DNA of 64,000 nt from contig NZ_JAAGWY010000002.1 of assembly GCF_010686705.1 (NCBI RefSeq), positions 1,080,197 to 1,144,196 of the forward strand. Direction: 5' to 3'. Source of the DNA: Leifsonia tongyongensis. GTDB taxonomy: Bacteria > Actinomycetota > Actinomycetes > Actinomycetales > Microbacteriaceae. Below, one piece after another: positions 7,632-15,256 of this stretch; the stretch's first letter is position 1, and each line of letters opens with the position of its first letter. A model generated the notes under the pieces. The model saw only the letters and a program-made list of their open reading frames with translations, did no database searches and was not told the origin of the DNA. The position numbers were made by a program, and so were the translations under genes.

Positions 7632-9375
7632 TGCGGTCACTCCCTTCGAGAGGGAGCCGCACGGTGAACGATGTGCCGACGCCCTCTTCGCTCTCGATGG
7701 CCATCCTGCCGCCATGGGCGGTGACGATGGCCTTGGTGATGGTGAGGCCCAGCCCGACCCCGGGGACGGCGTTGCGCGTCGCGGTGGAGGCGCGGAAGAA
7801 GCGGGTCGAGAGCTGTCCGAGCTCGACCGCCGGAATCCCTATGCCCGAATCGCTGACGGTGATGCACGCATCCGTGTCGTCGCGCTCAAGGCCGACGGTG
7901 ATCGTGCCCCGCGCAGGAGTGAACTTGATGGCGTTTGAGACGAGGTTGTCCACGGCCTGCCCGATCCGCTGGGCGTCTCCCCTGATCAGCAGGGGGCGGT
8001 CGTCCAGCCGCGCGACGAGATCGATGCCTGCGGAGTCCGCAGCGGGCCCGGCCGATTCGATCGAGGCGCCGACCACATCGCGGAGGTCGACCTCGCGGAG
8101 GTCGAGGGGGAACTGGCCCGACTCGACCTGGGCCGTGAAGAGCAGATCGCCGACGAGGCGGAGCAGCCGGTGCGCGTTGCGTTCTGCGATTCCCAGATAC
8201 TGCAACTGCTCAGCGGAGAGGGGCGCGTCCTCGTCGTCGCGCATCAGCTCGAGGTACCCGAGGATCGAGCTCAGGGGCGTGCGGAGCTCGTGCGAGATGA
8301 GTCCGACGAATTCGTCCTTCAAGCGGGCGAACTCGCGAGCTTTCGTCATGTCGGTCGCGACGAAGATGAAGCCGACACGGTGACCGTTCTCGTCGAGTCG
8401 CGGAGTCGCCGTGACCTGCACGGGCACCTGCTTCCCGTCCGCGCGCACATAGGTCCAGTCCCGCGCCTCGGCGTAGCCGGCCCGGACGGCGTCGACGAGG
8501 GCCGAGAAGTCCCCTGGGCTCGACACCGTGACCTTGCGCACGTCCAGTTCGCGCAGACGCTCCTCGAGCTCCGACGTCAGATGGAAATCGACGACGTGGC
8601 GGCCTGCAGCCTTGACCTGCTCCTGAGTCAGGCCGAGCATCTTCTCCGCGCCCGGATTCCAGACATCGATCAGCCCGTCGAGATCGGTCCCGATCACCGA
8701 CTGCTCCGTGACCGCGTTCCAGATGCTGAGGATGAGACGGTTGGCGGTCTTGAGGCGCGCTTCGTTCAGCGCGAGCTCGTCGCTCGCCCGCACGGCCTGG
8801 TCGAGCAGTTCTTTACGCTGCGCCGCCGCAGCCTCCGCCGCGGCCAGCTGCAGCCGGACCCGATGGGCGATCTCGTTGATCACGAACGCCACCAGCAGGT
8901 AGATGACCGGAGCGTAGAACGCCCGGACCAGGTCGGTGCCCGACGCTGCGCCCTCTGTGCGGACGATCGGGGCGAACAGCACCAGGAAGGTTCCGACCGC
9001 TGCGATCAGGGCGTTGAGGCGACCCTCCTCCGACGCGATCCACACAAAGGGAAGGAGCAGGATCGCACCGAACGGAGAGAGCGCCCCGCCGGTGCCGAGC
9101 CGGAAGAATCCGACGGCGATCAGGGAGATCACCGGAACCGCGATCGCCGCTTCTGTGGGGAGACGCGACCACGGCACGGCAGCTGCGAGCACGCTTGCCA
9201 CGGCCACGAGCAGGACTCCGATGGTGAAATCAGCGAAGTTCGTGATCACTGCGACCGGATGCGGCGACAGCAGCAGGACGATGGCGATCGCGAAAGCGAC
9301 GATGGTCGGGGCCTGTTTGACCAGCGGGGACGGCGAATCGAGCGAGATCCGCGAAAGCAGTCGGTCGAACGTCAC
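7621..9375 (-). CDS. Membrane PAS-domain sensor histidine kinase
   Basis: Protein of 584 residues. About six hydrophobic segments occupy residues 20-170, a short coiled coil follows, then a PAS domain (about 215-345), HisKA with the phospho-acceptor His362 in ISHELRTPLSSILGYLEL, and a HATPase domain with N box (NLVSNAIKF), DSGIGIP and GVGLGLTI. All kinase motifs are intact. The GTG start at 9375 overlaps the upstream receiver gene stop by 4 bases (GTGA). Its most likely partners are the stand-alone receiver just upstream and the receiver domain of the deacetylase fusion at 13.1 kb. The signal is unknown; the embedded sensor region suggests a membrane-related cue. Confidence 0.93.
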   Translation of the reverse strand: MTFDRLLSRISLDSPSPLVKQAPTIVAFAIAIVLLLSPHPVAVITNFADFTIGVLLVAVASVLAAAVPWSRLPTEAAIAVPVISLIAVGFFRLGTGGALSPFGAILLLPFVWIASEEGRLNALIAAVGTFLVLFAPIVRTEGAASGTDLVRAFYAPVIYLLVAFVINEIAHRVRLQLAAAEAAAAQRKELLDQAVRASDELALNEARLKTANRLILSIWNAVTEQSVIGTDLDGLIDVWNPGAEKMLGLTQEQVKAAGRHVVDFHLTSELEERLRELDVRKVTVSSPGDFSALVDAVRAGYAEARDWTYVRADGKQVPVQVTATPRLDENGHRVGFIFVATDMTKAREFARLKDEFVGLISHELRTPLSSILGYLELMRDDEDAPLSAEQLQYLGIAERNAHRLLRLVGDLLFTAQVESGQFPLDLREVDLRDVVGASIESAGPAADSAGIDLVARLDDRPLLIRGDAQRIGQAVDNLVSNAIKFTPARGTITVGLERDDTDACITVSDSGIGIPAVELGQLSTRFFRASTATRNAVPGVGLGLTITKAIVTAHGGRMAIESEEGVGTSFTVRLPLEGSDRNDG

Positions 9376-9770
9376 GAGCGCCCCGATCCCTCGAGCATCT
9401 CGGTGATCGTCGCGGCGAGCTGCCGGGGACTGAACGGCTTCACGATGAACCGGTCGGAGCGCACCTCGACGGAGGCCTGGTCGGTGAGCATCTGGACCGA
9501 CGCCGAGACGATCAGGATCCGTGTGGAGTCGAACCGGCTCTCCGCCCGCATCCGATCCACGACCTCGAGCCCGCTCATCCCCGGCATCGAGATGTCGAGC
9601 ACGATGAGGTCGATGTCTCCGGGTTCGATCGCATCCAGCACCGCCTGCCCGTTGTCGACGGATGCGGCGATCTCGACGCCCGCCCGCTCGGCAGCGATGA
9701 CCATGAGGGCGCGGATGTCCGGGTCGTCATCCGCGATGACCACCCGACGAAGGACGGCCGCGTCGCTCAT
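9372..9770 (-). CDS. Single-domain response regulator
   Basis: Receiver domain of 132 residues and no output domain. Acidic pocket D14/D15, phospho-acceptor D59 (LIVLDISMPG), switch Ser89 and Lys111 (VKPFSP) are all present. The ATG at 9770 overlaps the end of the 46-residue membrane peptide gene by 4 bases, and its own end overlaps the histidine kinase start. With no DNA-binding domain, it probably acts by protein contact or as a phosphorelay intermediate, for example between the kinase and the receiver-deacetylase fusion encoded by the first gene of the operon. That relay is inference. Confidence 0.9.
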   Translation of the reverse strand: MSDAAVLRRVVIADDDPDIRALMVIAAERAGVEIAASVDNGQAVLDAIEPGDIDLIVLDISMPGMSGLEVVDRMRAESRFDSTRILIVSASVQMLTDQASVEVRSDRFIVKPFSPRQLAATITEMLEGSGRS

Positions 9771-9907
9771 GTGAAGAACACCACCCGGATGGCGACGAGC
9801 ACCCCGACGACCACGAGTGCGACCATGGCCTTCGGGATCAGGCCGAACTCGGCCCGCCGATCGGCATCGATCTCGTCCTGGAGCACGATCTGCTGTTCTC
9901 GGTTCAT
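9767..9907 (-). CDS. 46-residue single-pass membrane peptide
   Basis: Small gene embedded in the operon. It overlaps the glycosyltransferase stop by 4 bases upstream and the receiver start by 4 bases downstream. The peptide has a charged, Glu/Asp/Arg-rich N-terminus (about residues 1-20), then one strong membrane helix (AMVALVVVGVLVAI) and a short end. It matches no family I recognise. The size and position suggest an accessory subunit of the neighbouring membrane glycosyltransferase or a link to the kinase, in the manner of small subunits of other polysaccharide synthases. The tight overlaps on both sides argue that it is translated. Confidence 0.65.
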   Translation of the reverse strand: MNREQQIVLQDEIDADRRAEFGLIPKAMVALVVVGVLVAIRVVFFT

Positions 9908-11394
9908 CCCAGAACCCTCCCCGTCTTCTCGGTCTTGTCCCACGTCCGCGCCGCTCCCCGCCATTCCTTGATGTACGAGTCGACGGTCACCGCGCAGAGG
10001 ATCGGCCCGTAGCCGACGATGTAGGTGAGCAGGGGCGAGAAGATGCGCCCGACACGCGTCGAGTCCACGAGTTTGACGAGCCAGGCCGCGACCATCGAGA
10101 GCGTGATCCAGGCATACACGAAAAGGGTCCACGCCGTCACGGCGGCCGGGGTCACCTCGACACCGAACCATCCCGGAACGACGTGGTCGATGAGTCCGGG
10201 GAAGAACGCCGAGATCAGCACGACGATCGAGATGACTCCGGGAAACAGGATCGCTTCCCGCCAGCTGCTCCGGCCCGTCTTCGGGTCGAGTTGCACGCCG
10301 AGGACCATCGCGAACACGTAGGTACAGGTGGCCAGGGCCCAGGTCGACCGGAAGACCGCCGCCGCGAGGTCGCTCTCGAGGAGAAACAGACCGACGAGAC
10401 CGATCGTCGAGAGCACCATCGCGACGGGAAGCAGGAAGATGCTGAACCAGAACACACCGAACGAGATGCTGCCGAGTCGATGCTGTTTCGAGGGGCGGAA
10501 CCACAACCTGCGGTACATCGTCGTCACCTGCACGTTTCCGCGTGCCCAGCGCAACCTCTGCTTCCAGAGGGCCGCGATGCGGTGCGGCTCCTCAGCGAGC
10601 ACGACGGCGTACGGTTCGAACACCACCCGGCGGCCGGCGACCTGCGTGCGGAACGTGGTGACCGTGTCCTCGGCGAGTGTGGTGGTGTCGATCCGCCCGC
10701 CGATGGCCTCGAGATTGGTTCGCGAATGAAGCTGAGCACCCCCGGCGAGGCAGGCGATGGCGCCGAGCACGTTCTGGGCCCGCCTCGACGCCGCCTGCGC
10801 GAGCACGTATTCGAGCCCGATGAATCGGGTGAGGAAGTTGCGGTCGGAGCTGCCCTCCCGGATGAACGCGGTCACCGCACCGACCTCGGCATCGGCCAGG
10901 TGCCGTGTCATGCGCCGAAGGGAGTCGGGCAGGTAGATCACGTCGGCGTCCATGATCAGGAGCGCCTGCATCCAGTCCTCCGCGAGCACCGCGCTGATGC
11001 CGTGGTTGAGCGTGTGCGCCTTGCCCTCGCCGCCCTGCTCACGGCGGAGGTGGAACACCCGGCCTGGATGAAGGGCCGCCATGGCGAGCACGACCTCTGC
11101 GGTGTCGTCGGTGCTCGCATCGTCGACGACGTAGATGCGCAGCGCATCCGCCGGGTAGTCGAGGGACAGCAGCCGTTCGATCGATGCACCGATGACCGCC
11201 CCCTCATTCCACGCCGGCACGATCACCGCCACCCGGGGCAGGTACGGCGCCGCGCGCCCGTAGTGGTTGATGAAGGCATGAAACGGGATGATCACGAACT
11301 GGTACGCCATTGCGACGATGGGAACCGCACCAAGGGCGACGAAGACGAGCAGCACCACGGTGAGCACCGTCAGCCAGAAACCGTTCCCGTCCAC
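9904..11394 (-). CDS. Processive-type membrane glycosyltransferase (family 2)
   Basis: Protein of 496 residues of the cellulose/chitin/poly-GlcNAc synthase type. An N-terminal membrane helix is followed by the catalytic domain: D91-D92 (VVDDASTDD), the D149-A-D151 metal motif (IMDADVIYLP), the acidic base in LAEDTVTTFR, and Q-R-L-R-W (LWKQRLRWARGN), the signature of polymerising enzymes. About five more membrane helices follow. It should polymerise and perhaps translocate an activated sugar. The GTG at 11394 lies 5 bases after the PHP gene stop and has a GAGG site. The presence of a PIG-L deacetylase in the same operon makes an N-acetylated amino sugar an attractive, unproven substrate. Confidence 0.9.
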   Translation of the reverse strand: MDGNGFWLTVLTVVLLVFVALGAVPIVAMAYQFVIIPFHAFINHYGRAAPYLPRVAVIVPAWNEGAVIGASIERLLSLDYPADALRIYVVDDASTDDTAEVVLAMAALHPGRVFHLRREQGGEGKAHTLNHGISAVLAEDWMQALLIMDADVIYLPDSLRRMTRHLADAEVGAVTAFIREGSSDRNFLTRFIGLEYVLAQAASRRAQNVLGAIACLAGGAQLHSRTNLEAIGGRIDTTTLAEDTVTTFRTQVAGRRVVFEPYAVVLAEEPHRIAALWKQRLRWARGNVQVTTMYRRLWFRPSKQHRLGSISFGVFWFSIFLLPVAMVLSTIGLVGLFLLESDLAAAVFRSTWALATCTYVFAMVLGVQLDPKTGRSSWREAILFPGVISIVVLISAFFPGLIDHVVPGWFGVEVTPAAVTAWTLFVYAWITLSMVAAWLVKLVDSTRVGRIFSPLLTYIVGYGPILCAVTVDSYIKEWRGAARTWDKTEKTGRVLG

Positions 11395-11399
11395 GTGGG

Positions 11400-12122
11400 C
11401 TACCTCGACGTCGCGTCGCGAAGGATGGCCGCCACCCGGTCGTACCGGCCGACGGTGGCGGCCGAGTGGCTGTCGGTGGATGCGACCACTCGCGCGCCTG
11501 CGTCGAGTGCGGCCCGTACGGCACGCGGCCCCGGGCATCCCCATTTCTCGTTGACTTCGATGAGCGTCCCCGTGCGCGCCGCCGTCTGCGCCCACGCGCT
11601 CAGCTGGTCGTCGCCGAGGTCGTCCTCGGAGAGCCCCACCTTGGGCAGGATGGAGAACCAGTGCGCGAGCTGGGCGTTCGCCGTGTGCTCCATGGCGCGG
11701 TTGCCCGCGACGATCAGGAGGTCGAGCGCATCTGCCGCTGACAGCCCGTCCGCGAGCTTCGCCCGCGTCTGCGCCGGCGACCAGGGACCTTCCGGTCCCG
11801 GGAACTGGTGGTCGCCGATGACGATGGCGTCGGGACCTCCCCTGCCTGCGACGAGCCGAGGCGGAACATCGACCGCTCCGGTCGCATCGAGGAGTTTGGC
11901 CTCGACGCCCGTGAACACTGCGAGAGAGGGATCGCGCGGCTCGGCCGCCACCGCCGCGAGGAATTCCGGCACCCAGGTCGTTGCGCGGCGCACGTGGTCG
12001 GTGAGACGGAGCTCGCGCAGCCCGGCGGTCGCCGCGGCGGCGAGGTTCTCGGCGAGCGTGCTCTCGGCGTCATCCGAGAACGTCGAATGAACGTGATAGT
12101 CGCCGAGGAGGGCCTCCGCCAC
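11400..12122 (-). CDS. PHP-domain metal-dependent phosphoesterase
   Basis: Protein of 240 residues with the PHP layout: HxH (DYHVHSTFSDDAE), LTDHV, a mid-domain Glu (GVEAKLL), a His (GDHQFPG), and a late DSHS motif. It resembles histidinol-phosphatase-type and polymerase-associated PHP phosphoesterases. The GTG start at 12122 shares one base with the upstream ATP-grasp stop (TAGTG). In this operon it may remove a phosphate from a sugar or nucleotide intermediate; that is inference. No histidine biosynthesis genes are nearby. Confidence 0.85.
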   Translation of the reverse strand: MAEALLGDYHVHSTFSDDAESTLAENLAAAATAGLRELRLTDHVRRATTWVPEFLAAVAAEPRDPSLAVFTGVEAKLLDATGAVDVPPRLVAGRGGPDAIVIGDHQFPGPEGPWSPAQTRAKLADGLSAADALDLLIVAGNRAMEHTANAQLAHWFSILPKVGLSEDDLGDDQLSAWAQTAARTGTLIEVNEKWGCPGPRAVRAALDAGARVVASTDSHSAATVGRYDRVAAILRDATSR

Positions 12123-13120
12123 TACTCGCCCGGCCCCTCTGCGTGCGCCGCGTTCTCGGAGACGAGCACATCGGCTGGATCGAGGAAGACGTCCTCCAGG
12201 AAGCGGACGTTGGCTAGCTCGACGAAGTCGACCTTCGACGGCACCTCCTCGCCGATCACCAGGTCGTGAAGGAGAGAGGGCATGTCGACACCCGCGGCGA
12301 TGGTGAGGGGCATGGCCCCCGGAAAGCGCGGATTCACTTCGAGAAGCGCCGGCACTCCGCTCGCGCTGTAGCGCAGTTGCACGTTGGCGACGCCGGTGAG
12401 CCCGATGGCGCGGGCGACGGCGGCGGCCGTGTCGGACAGTTCAGCACGACGGACGGTGCGTCCCGCGATCGAGACGCCGGAGTCGACCCGTTCTCGGGAA
12501 CGCGGCACTGCGGCGATCACCGCGCCGTCGAGGCCCGCGAGGACGTCGACGGAGAACTCGTCGCCGGGCAGGTGCTCCTGGATGATGATGCTCTCGTCGT
12601 CGCCGAGCGCTTCGAGCGCCGGTCTGTCTGCGACCACGCGGACTCCGCGTGACCCCGCGCCGCTTCGGGGCTTCACGATGACCGGAAAATCCCAGTCGTA
12701 CGCGCGTCCGTGGCCAGTGAGCAGCCGCGTCACGGGAACCGTGACCGTCGGGCTGCAGCGCTCGGCGAGAAGGTACTTGTCCAGGCAGACGGCGAGAGTT
12801 TCCGCACTCGGTGCGGCGAGGCGCGTACCGGCCGCAAGAAGCTCATCCCTGCGGGCCGCCAGGCCGGGCAGCTCGGCGTCGACGGTCGAAAACAGTACGT
12901 CGATGCCGTCGGCCGCGCACAACTCGATGAGGTGGTCGACGAACCCGTCCGAGCGGCCGGCCGGCACGATCCGGCGCCGAGCGGACTCGACCAGGTAGAG
13001 CCCGCTCGCCCAGCCGTCCATGTCGGCGGCGAAGACCTCCACGTCCTGGCGCTTCACGAGCGACCGGAGCACAGCGACGCCGGCTGGTCCTCCGACCCCG
13101 GTCACGAGGACCCTCGTCAT
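12122..13120 (-). CDS. ATP-grasp ligase (PylC/CarB-like)
   Basis: Protein of 332 residues: an N-terminal Rossmann-like preATP-grasp domain (RVLVTGVGGPAGVAVLRSL), then the ATP-grasp domain with the ATP loop (PVIVKPRSGAGSRGV), an EHLPGDEFSVDV motif and the metal-binding EVNPRFPGAM. It should activate a carboxylate as acyl-phosphate and join it to an amine or thiol. The ATG at 13120 overlaps the stop of the receiver-PIG-L gene by 4 bases. A ligase following a deacetylase recalls biosyntheses in which an amino sugar is first deacetylated and then acylated, as in mycothiol with MshB and MshC; the resemblance is of logic, not of sequence. Confidence 0.87.
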   Translation of the reverse strand: MTRVLVTGVGGPAGVAVLRSLVKRQDVEVFAADMDGWASGLYLVESARRRIVPAGRSDGFVDHLIELCAADGIDVLFSTVDAELPGLAARRDELLAAGTRLAAPSAETLAVCLDKYLLAERCSPTVTVPVTRLLTGHGRAYDWDFPVIVKPRSGAGSRGVRVVADRPALEALGDDESIIIQEHLPGDEFSVDVLAGLDGAVIAAVPRSRERVDSGVSIAGRTVRRAELSDTAAAVARAIGLTGVANVQLRYSASGVPALLEVNPRFPGAMPLTIAAGVDMPSLLHDLVIGEEVPSKVDFVELANVRFLEDVFLDPADVLVSENAAHAEGPGE

Positions 13121-14184
13121 GGTCGTTCGCCTTTCAGTCGCGCGGCGTTCGTGATCGATGACGCGGGGACCGAGATGTCGACGGTGTCCTTGATGACTTC
13201 GAGTGGTTCACAGCTCGTGCCTCCCCCGAATCGCGACCAGTACCGGGCCGTGGCGAGCACGAAGTCGGGCTCGAGATAGGCGCGCACTTCGGTCTGGGAC
13301 TCGAAACAGCGGATGAGCGCGAGTTTCGCATCCGTGAAACCGTCGATGGGCACGAATCTGGTCGGGCGGAAGTCGATCGTCGCAGAGGGGCTCTGGTAAC
13401 AGCAGACGGTTCGCACGGCGCGCGCTGCGATCAGGGTCGCCGCGTGCACGGCGCGATGGTCCTGGTGGCGCTCGTGGGCGCTGTGCGTGTAGACGATGTC
13501 CGGCCGGACCTCCGCGATGACCCTCTCGATGATTCCGACAGTCGGATCCGCCGCCGAGATCTGGGTGTCTTCGAGGTCCTCCATGAAGAGGCGGGCACCG
13601 AGGAGCTCGGCAGCGGCCAGGGACTCGTGCTGGCGGTCGTCGGCATCGCCTCCGCGGGCGCCGCGCGACAACGTGAGGATGACGACACGATTGCCCGCCG
13701 CCCTGTGGGCTGCCAGGATGCCGCCCACGCCGATCTCGACGTCGTCGGGGTGCGCTCCGATCGCCAGGACCACCTGCGGCTCCTGCGCGGTCTTCGTGAG
13801 ACGGCCCTTGGCTGCGAGACGGGTCACGAGTGCGACGAGGTCGGCGGACGCGATGGGCTTCGTCAGGAACTCGTCGGCCTGGCTCCTCAGCGCAGAGACG
13901 GCGTAGTCGATCGAGACGTGCGCGGTCATCACGGCGACGGGAAGGTCCGGATAGGTCCCGCGCAACTCCTTGAGGAGGTCGAGGCCGCTGATGCCGGGCA
14001 TCTCGATGTCGGTGATGACCATGTCGGGCTCGAACTCCGCGATCCCCGCGAGCGCCTTCGCCGGGTCGGTGATGGCCAGAACGAGGGCGTCAGCCCGCTT
14101 CTCGAGGACCGTCTTCATGAACAGCGCGACATCCGGATCGTCCTCGATCACGCAGACCCGGTACTTCTGCTCCGCGTTCGCCAT
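13117..14184 (-). CDS. Receiver domain fused to PIG-L/LmbE deacetylase
   Basis: Protein of 355 residues with two complete domains. Residues 7-125 are a response regulator receiver: acidic pocket E14/D15/D16, phospho-acceptor D59 (ITDIEMPG), T87, K109. Residues 135-340 are a PIG-L/LmbE zinc-dependent N-acetyl-glucosaminyl deacetylase with the metal motif A-H145-P-D147-D148-V-E and the second ligand cluster H240-Q-D-H243-R-A-V-H247. Both active sites look intact, so phosphorylation may gate a deacetylase. First gene of the operon, divergent from the initiator tRNA. Two ATGs are possible (14190, 14184); the second has better spacing from the AGAGGGGG site. The fusion is the most distinctive protein in the window. 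Confidence 0.9.
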   Translation of the reverse strand: MANAEQKYRVCVIEDDPDVALFMKTVLEKRADALVLAITDPAKALAGIAEFEPDMVITDIEMPGISGLDLLKELRGTYPDLPVAVMTAHVSIDYAVSALRSQADEFLTKPIASADLVALVTRLAAKGRLTKTAQEPQVVLAIGAHPDDVEIGVGGILAAHRAAGNRVVILTLSRGARGGDADDRQHESLAAAELLGARLFMEDLEDTQISAADPTVGIIERVIAEVRPDIVYTHSAHERHQDHRAVHAATLIAARAVRTVCCYQSPSATIDFRPTRFVPIDGFTDAKLALIRCFESQTEVRAYLEPDFVLATARYWSRFGGGTSCEPLEVIKDTVDISVPASSITNAARLKGERP

Positions 14185-14205
14185 CCGCATCCCCCTCTGC
14201 GTCCA

Positions 14206-14211
14206 ACTCTA
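14206..14211 (-). promoter_or_regulatory. Possible -10 element of the receiver/PIG-L/GT operon
   Basis: Minus-strand hexamer TAGAGT about 22 bases before the preferred start codon, fitting the actinobacterial TANNNT -10 pattern and leaving room for the AGAGGGGG ribosome binding site. No convincing -35 hexamer was found. Weak evidence. Confidence 0.35.
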
Positions 14212-14306
14212 TGGGCCGAGGCGCGATATTCCACGCGATCTGGCCTGCGTGCGCCGGACGTTGCCCGTTTCGGCACCCGGTGGTCGGGGTCGCTCCCACG
14301 TCGTGT

Positions 14307-14312
14307 TAGAGT
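14307..14312 (+). promoter_or_regulatory. Possible -10 element for tRNA-fMet
   Basis: TAGAGT hexamer ending 12 bases before the tRNA 5' end; a second candidate, TAGATT, overlaps its end (14312-14317). Spacing to the mature 5' end fits a short leader removed by RNase P. No clear -35 box was seen. Confidence 0.35.
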
Positions 14313-14324
14313 AGATTTTCGTGA

Positions 14325-14398
14325 CGCGGGGTGGAGCAGCTCGGTAGCTCGCTGGGCTCATAACCCAGAGGTCGCAGGTTCAAATCCTGTCCCCGCAA
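14325..14398 (+). tRNA. Initiator tRNA-fMet (CAU anticodon)
   Basis: A 74-base cloverleaf without encoded CCA. The acceptor stem pairs six bases but has a C1:A72 mismatch. The anticodon arm reads GGG-CUCAUAA-CCC, three consecutive G-C pairs below a CAU anticodon loop. These two features define bacterial initiator tRNA. The D loop (AGCUCGGUAGCUC) and the T arm (CAGGUUCAAAUCCUG) are standard. A rho-independent terminator follows within 30 bases, so it is a single-gene transcription unit. Confidence 0.96.
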
Positions 14399-14423
14399 CG
14401 ACTGTCCTCTCAGGACACAGGAA

Positions 14424-14459
14424 CCCTCGAACCCTCACCGGTTCGGGGGTTTCTTGTTT
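14424..14459 (+). terminator. Rho-independent terminator after tRNA-fMet
   Basis: Stem CCCTCGAACC (14424-14433) pairs with GGTTCGGGGG (14440-14449), with one G-U wobble and a 6-base loop, followed by the T-rich run TTTCTTGTTT. This is a textbook terminator for the tRNA on the plus strand. Confidence 0.85.
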
Positions 14460-14492
14460 GTCCGGGTAGATCCTCGCGCCGCCTCCCCGAGT

Positions 14493-15077
14493 TCAGGAGC
14501 CGAGCGTGACGGTGACCGTCTTGTCGCGGACCGTCGACGGCCCGGGCGAGGGAACCTGACCCACGATGGTTCCCACCGTGCCCTGCGTGATGGCGGTCGG
14601 GTCGACGACGAGGCGGAGTTCCAGACTGCCGAGGGCCAGGAGGGCATCGTTGACCGACTTCCCCATGAGGTCGGGGACGACGATCGGACCGCCCCGCGAT
14701 CCTGCGGCGGTCGTGAGCTTCTCCTGCGCCTGTTCGGACGCCTTCGTCGAGAAGTAGTACGCGATCGCGCTACCGACGGATGCCGTGAGACCGCCGATGA
14801 GGGCGCTGGTCGTCGTCGCGTTGTTGCCCGCGATCTCGGCCGCGGTCAGCACGAGAAGGCCGACGACCAGGCTCACGGCGATCCAGCTTCGGACGACGCT
14901 GCGATCAGCACTGCTCGATGCAGTCGCCGCTCGCGGCCAGCCGTTGACGACGAGCAGCACGCCGACGACCACCACGACGAGGATGATCGCTCCGGTCAGG
15001 GCCCACGGCGGCAGGCTTCCGAGTGTTGTCGATGAGGGGGCGGTGGGACTCTGCGCTTCCGCCGGTATTCCTTTCAT
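14493..15077 (-). CDS. PASTA-domain membrane protein
   Basis: Protein of 194 residues with two membrane helices (about residues 24-43 and 60-80), a small glycine-rich third hydrophobic stretch, and one C-terminal PASTA domain (about 128-194; VVPDLMGKSVNDALLALGS, ending VRDKTVTVTLGS). PASTA domains bind muropeptides or uncrosslinked peptidoglycan and usually occur in Ser/Thr kinases and penicillin-binding proteins. No kinase or transpeptidase domain is present here, so it may be a structural or adaptor protein. The ATG at 15077 has a GGAGG site. Confidence 0.8.
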   Translation of the reverse strand: MKGIPAEAQSPTAPSSTTLGSLPPWALTGAIILVVVVVGVLLVVNGWPRAATASSSADRSVVRSWIAVSLVVGLLVLTAAEIAGNNATTTSALIGGLTASVGSAIAYYFSTKASEQAQEKLTTAAGSRGGPIVVPDLMGKSVNDALLALGSLELRLVVDPTAITQGTVGTIVGQVPSPGPSTVRDKTVTVTLGS

Positions 15078-15256
15078 GGTTCCTCCCTGGTGGTGCACTC
15101 CAGAGCATCGTCCTGCCCGGACGTCACCGCATCGGAGTTGCCTCCGATTTCCGCTGCGTGGCGGCACGGACGCCGCCGATGCTGGCCGTCGCGCGCATCC
15201 GCCCGCTAGATTCTGAACTGGGGCACGGAGCCCCACCAGAAAGGGGCACACGAAAC

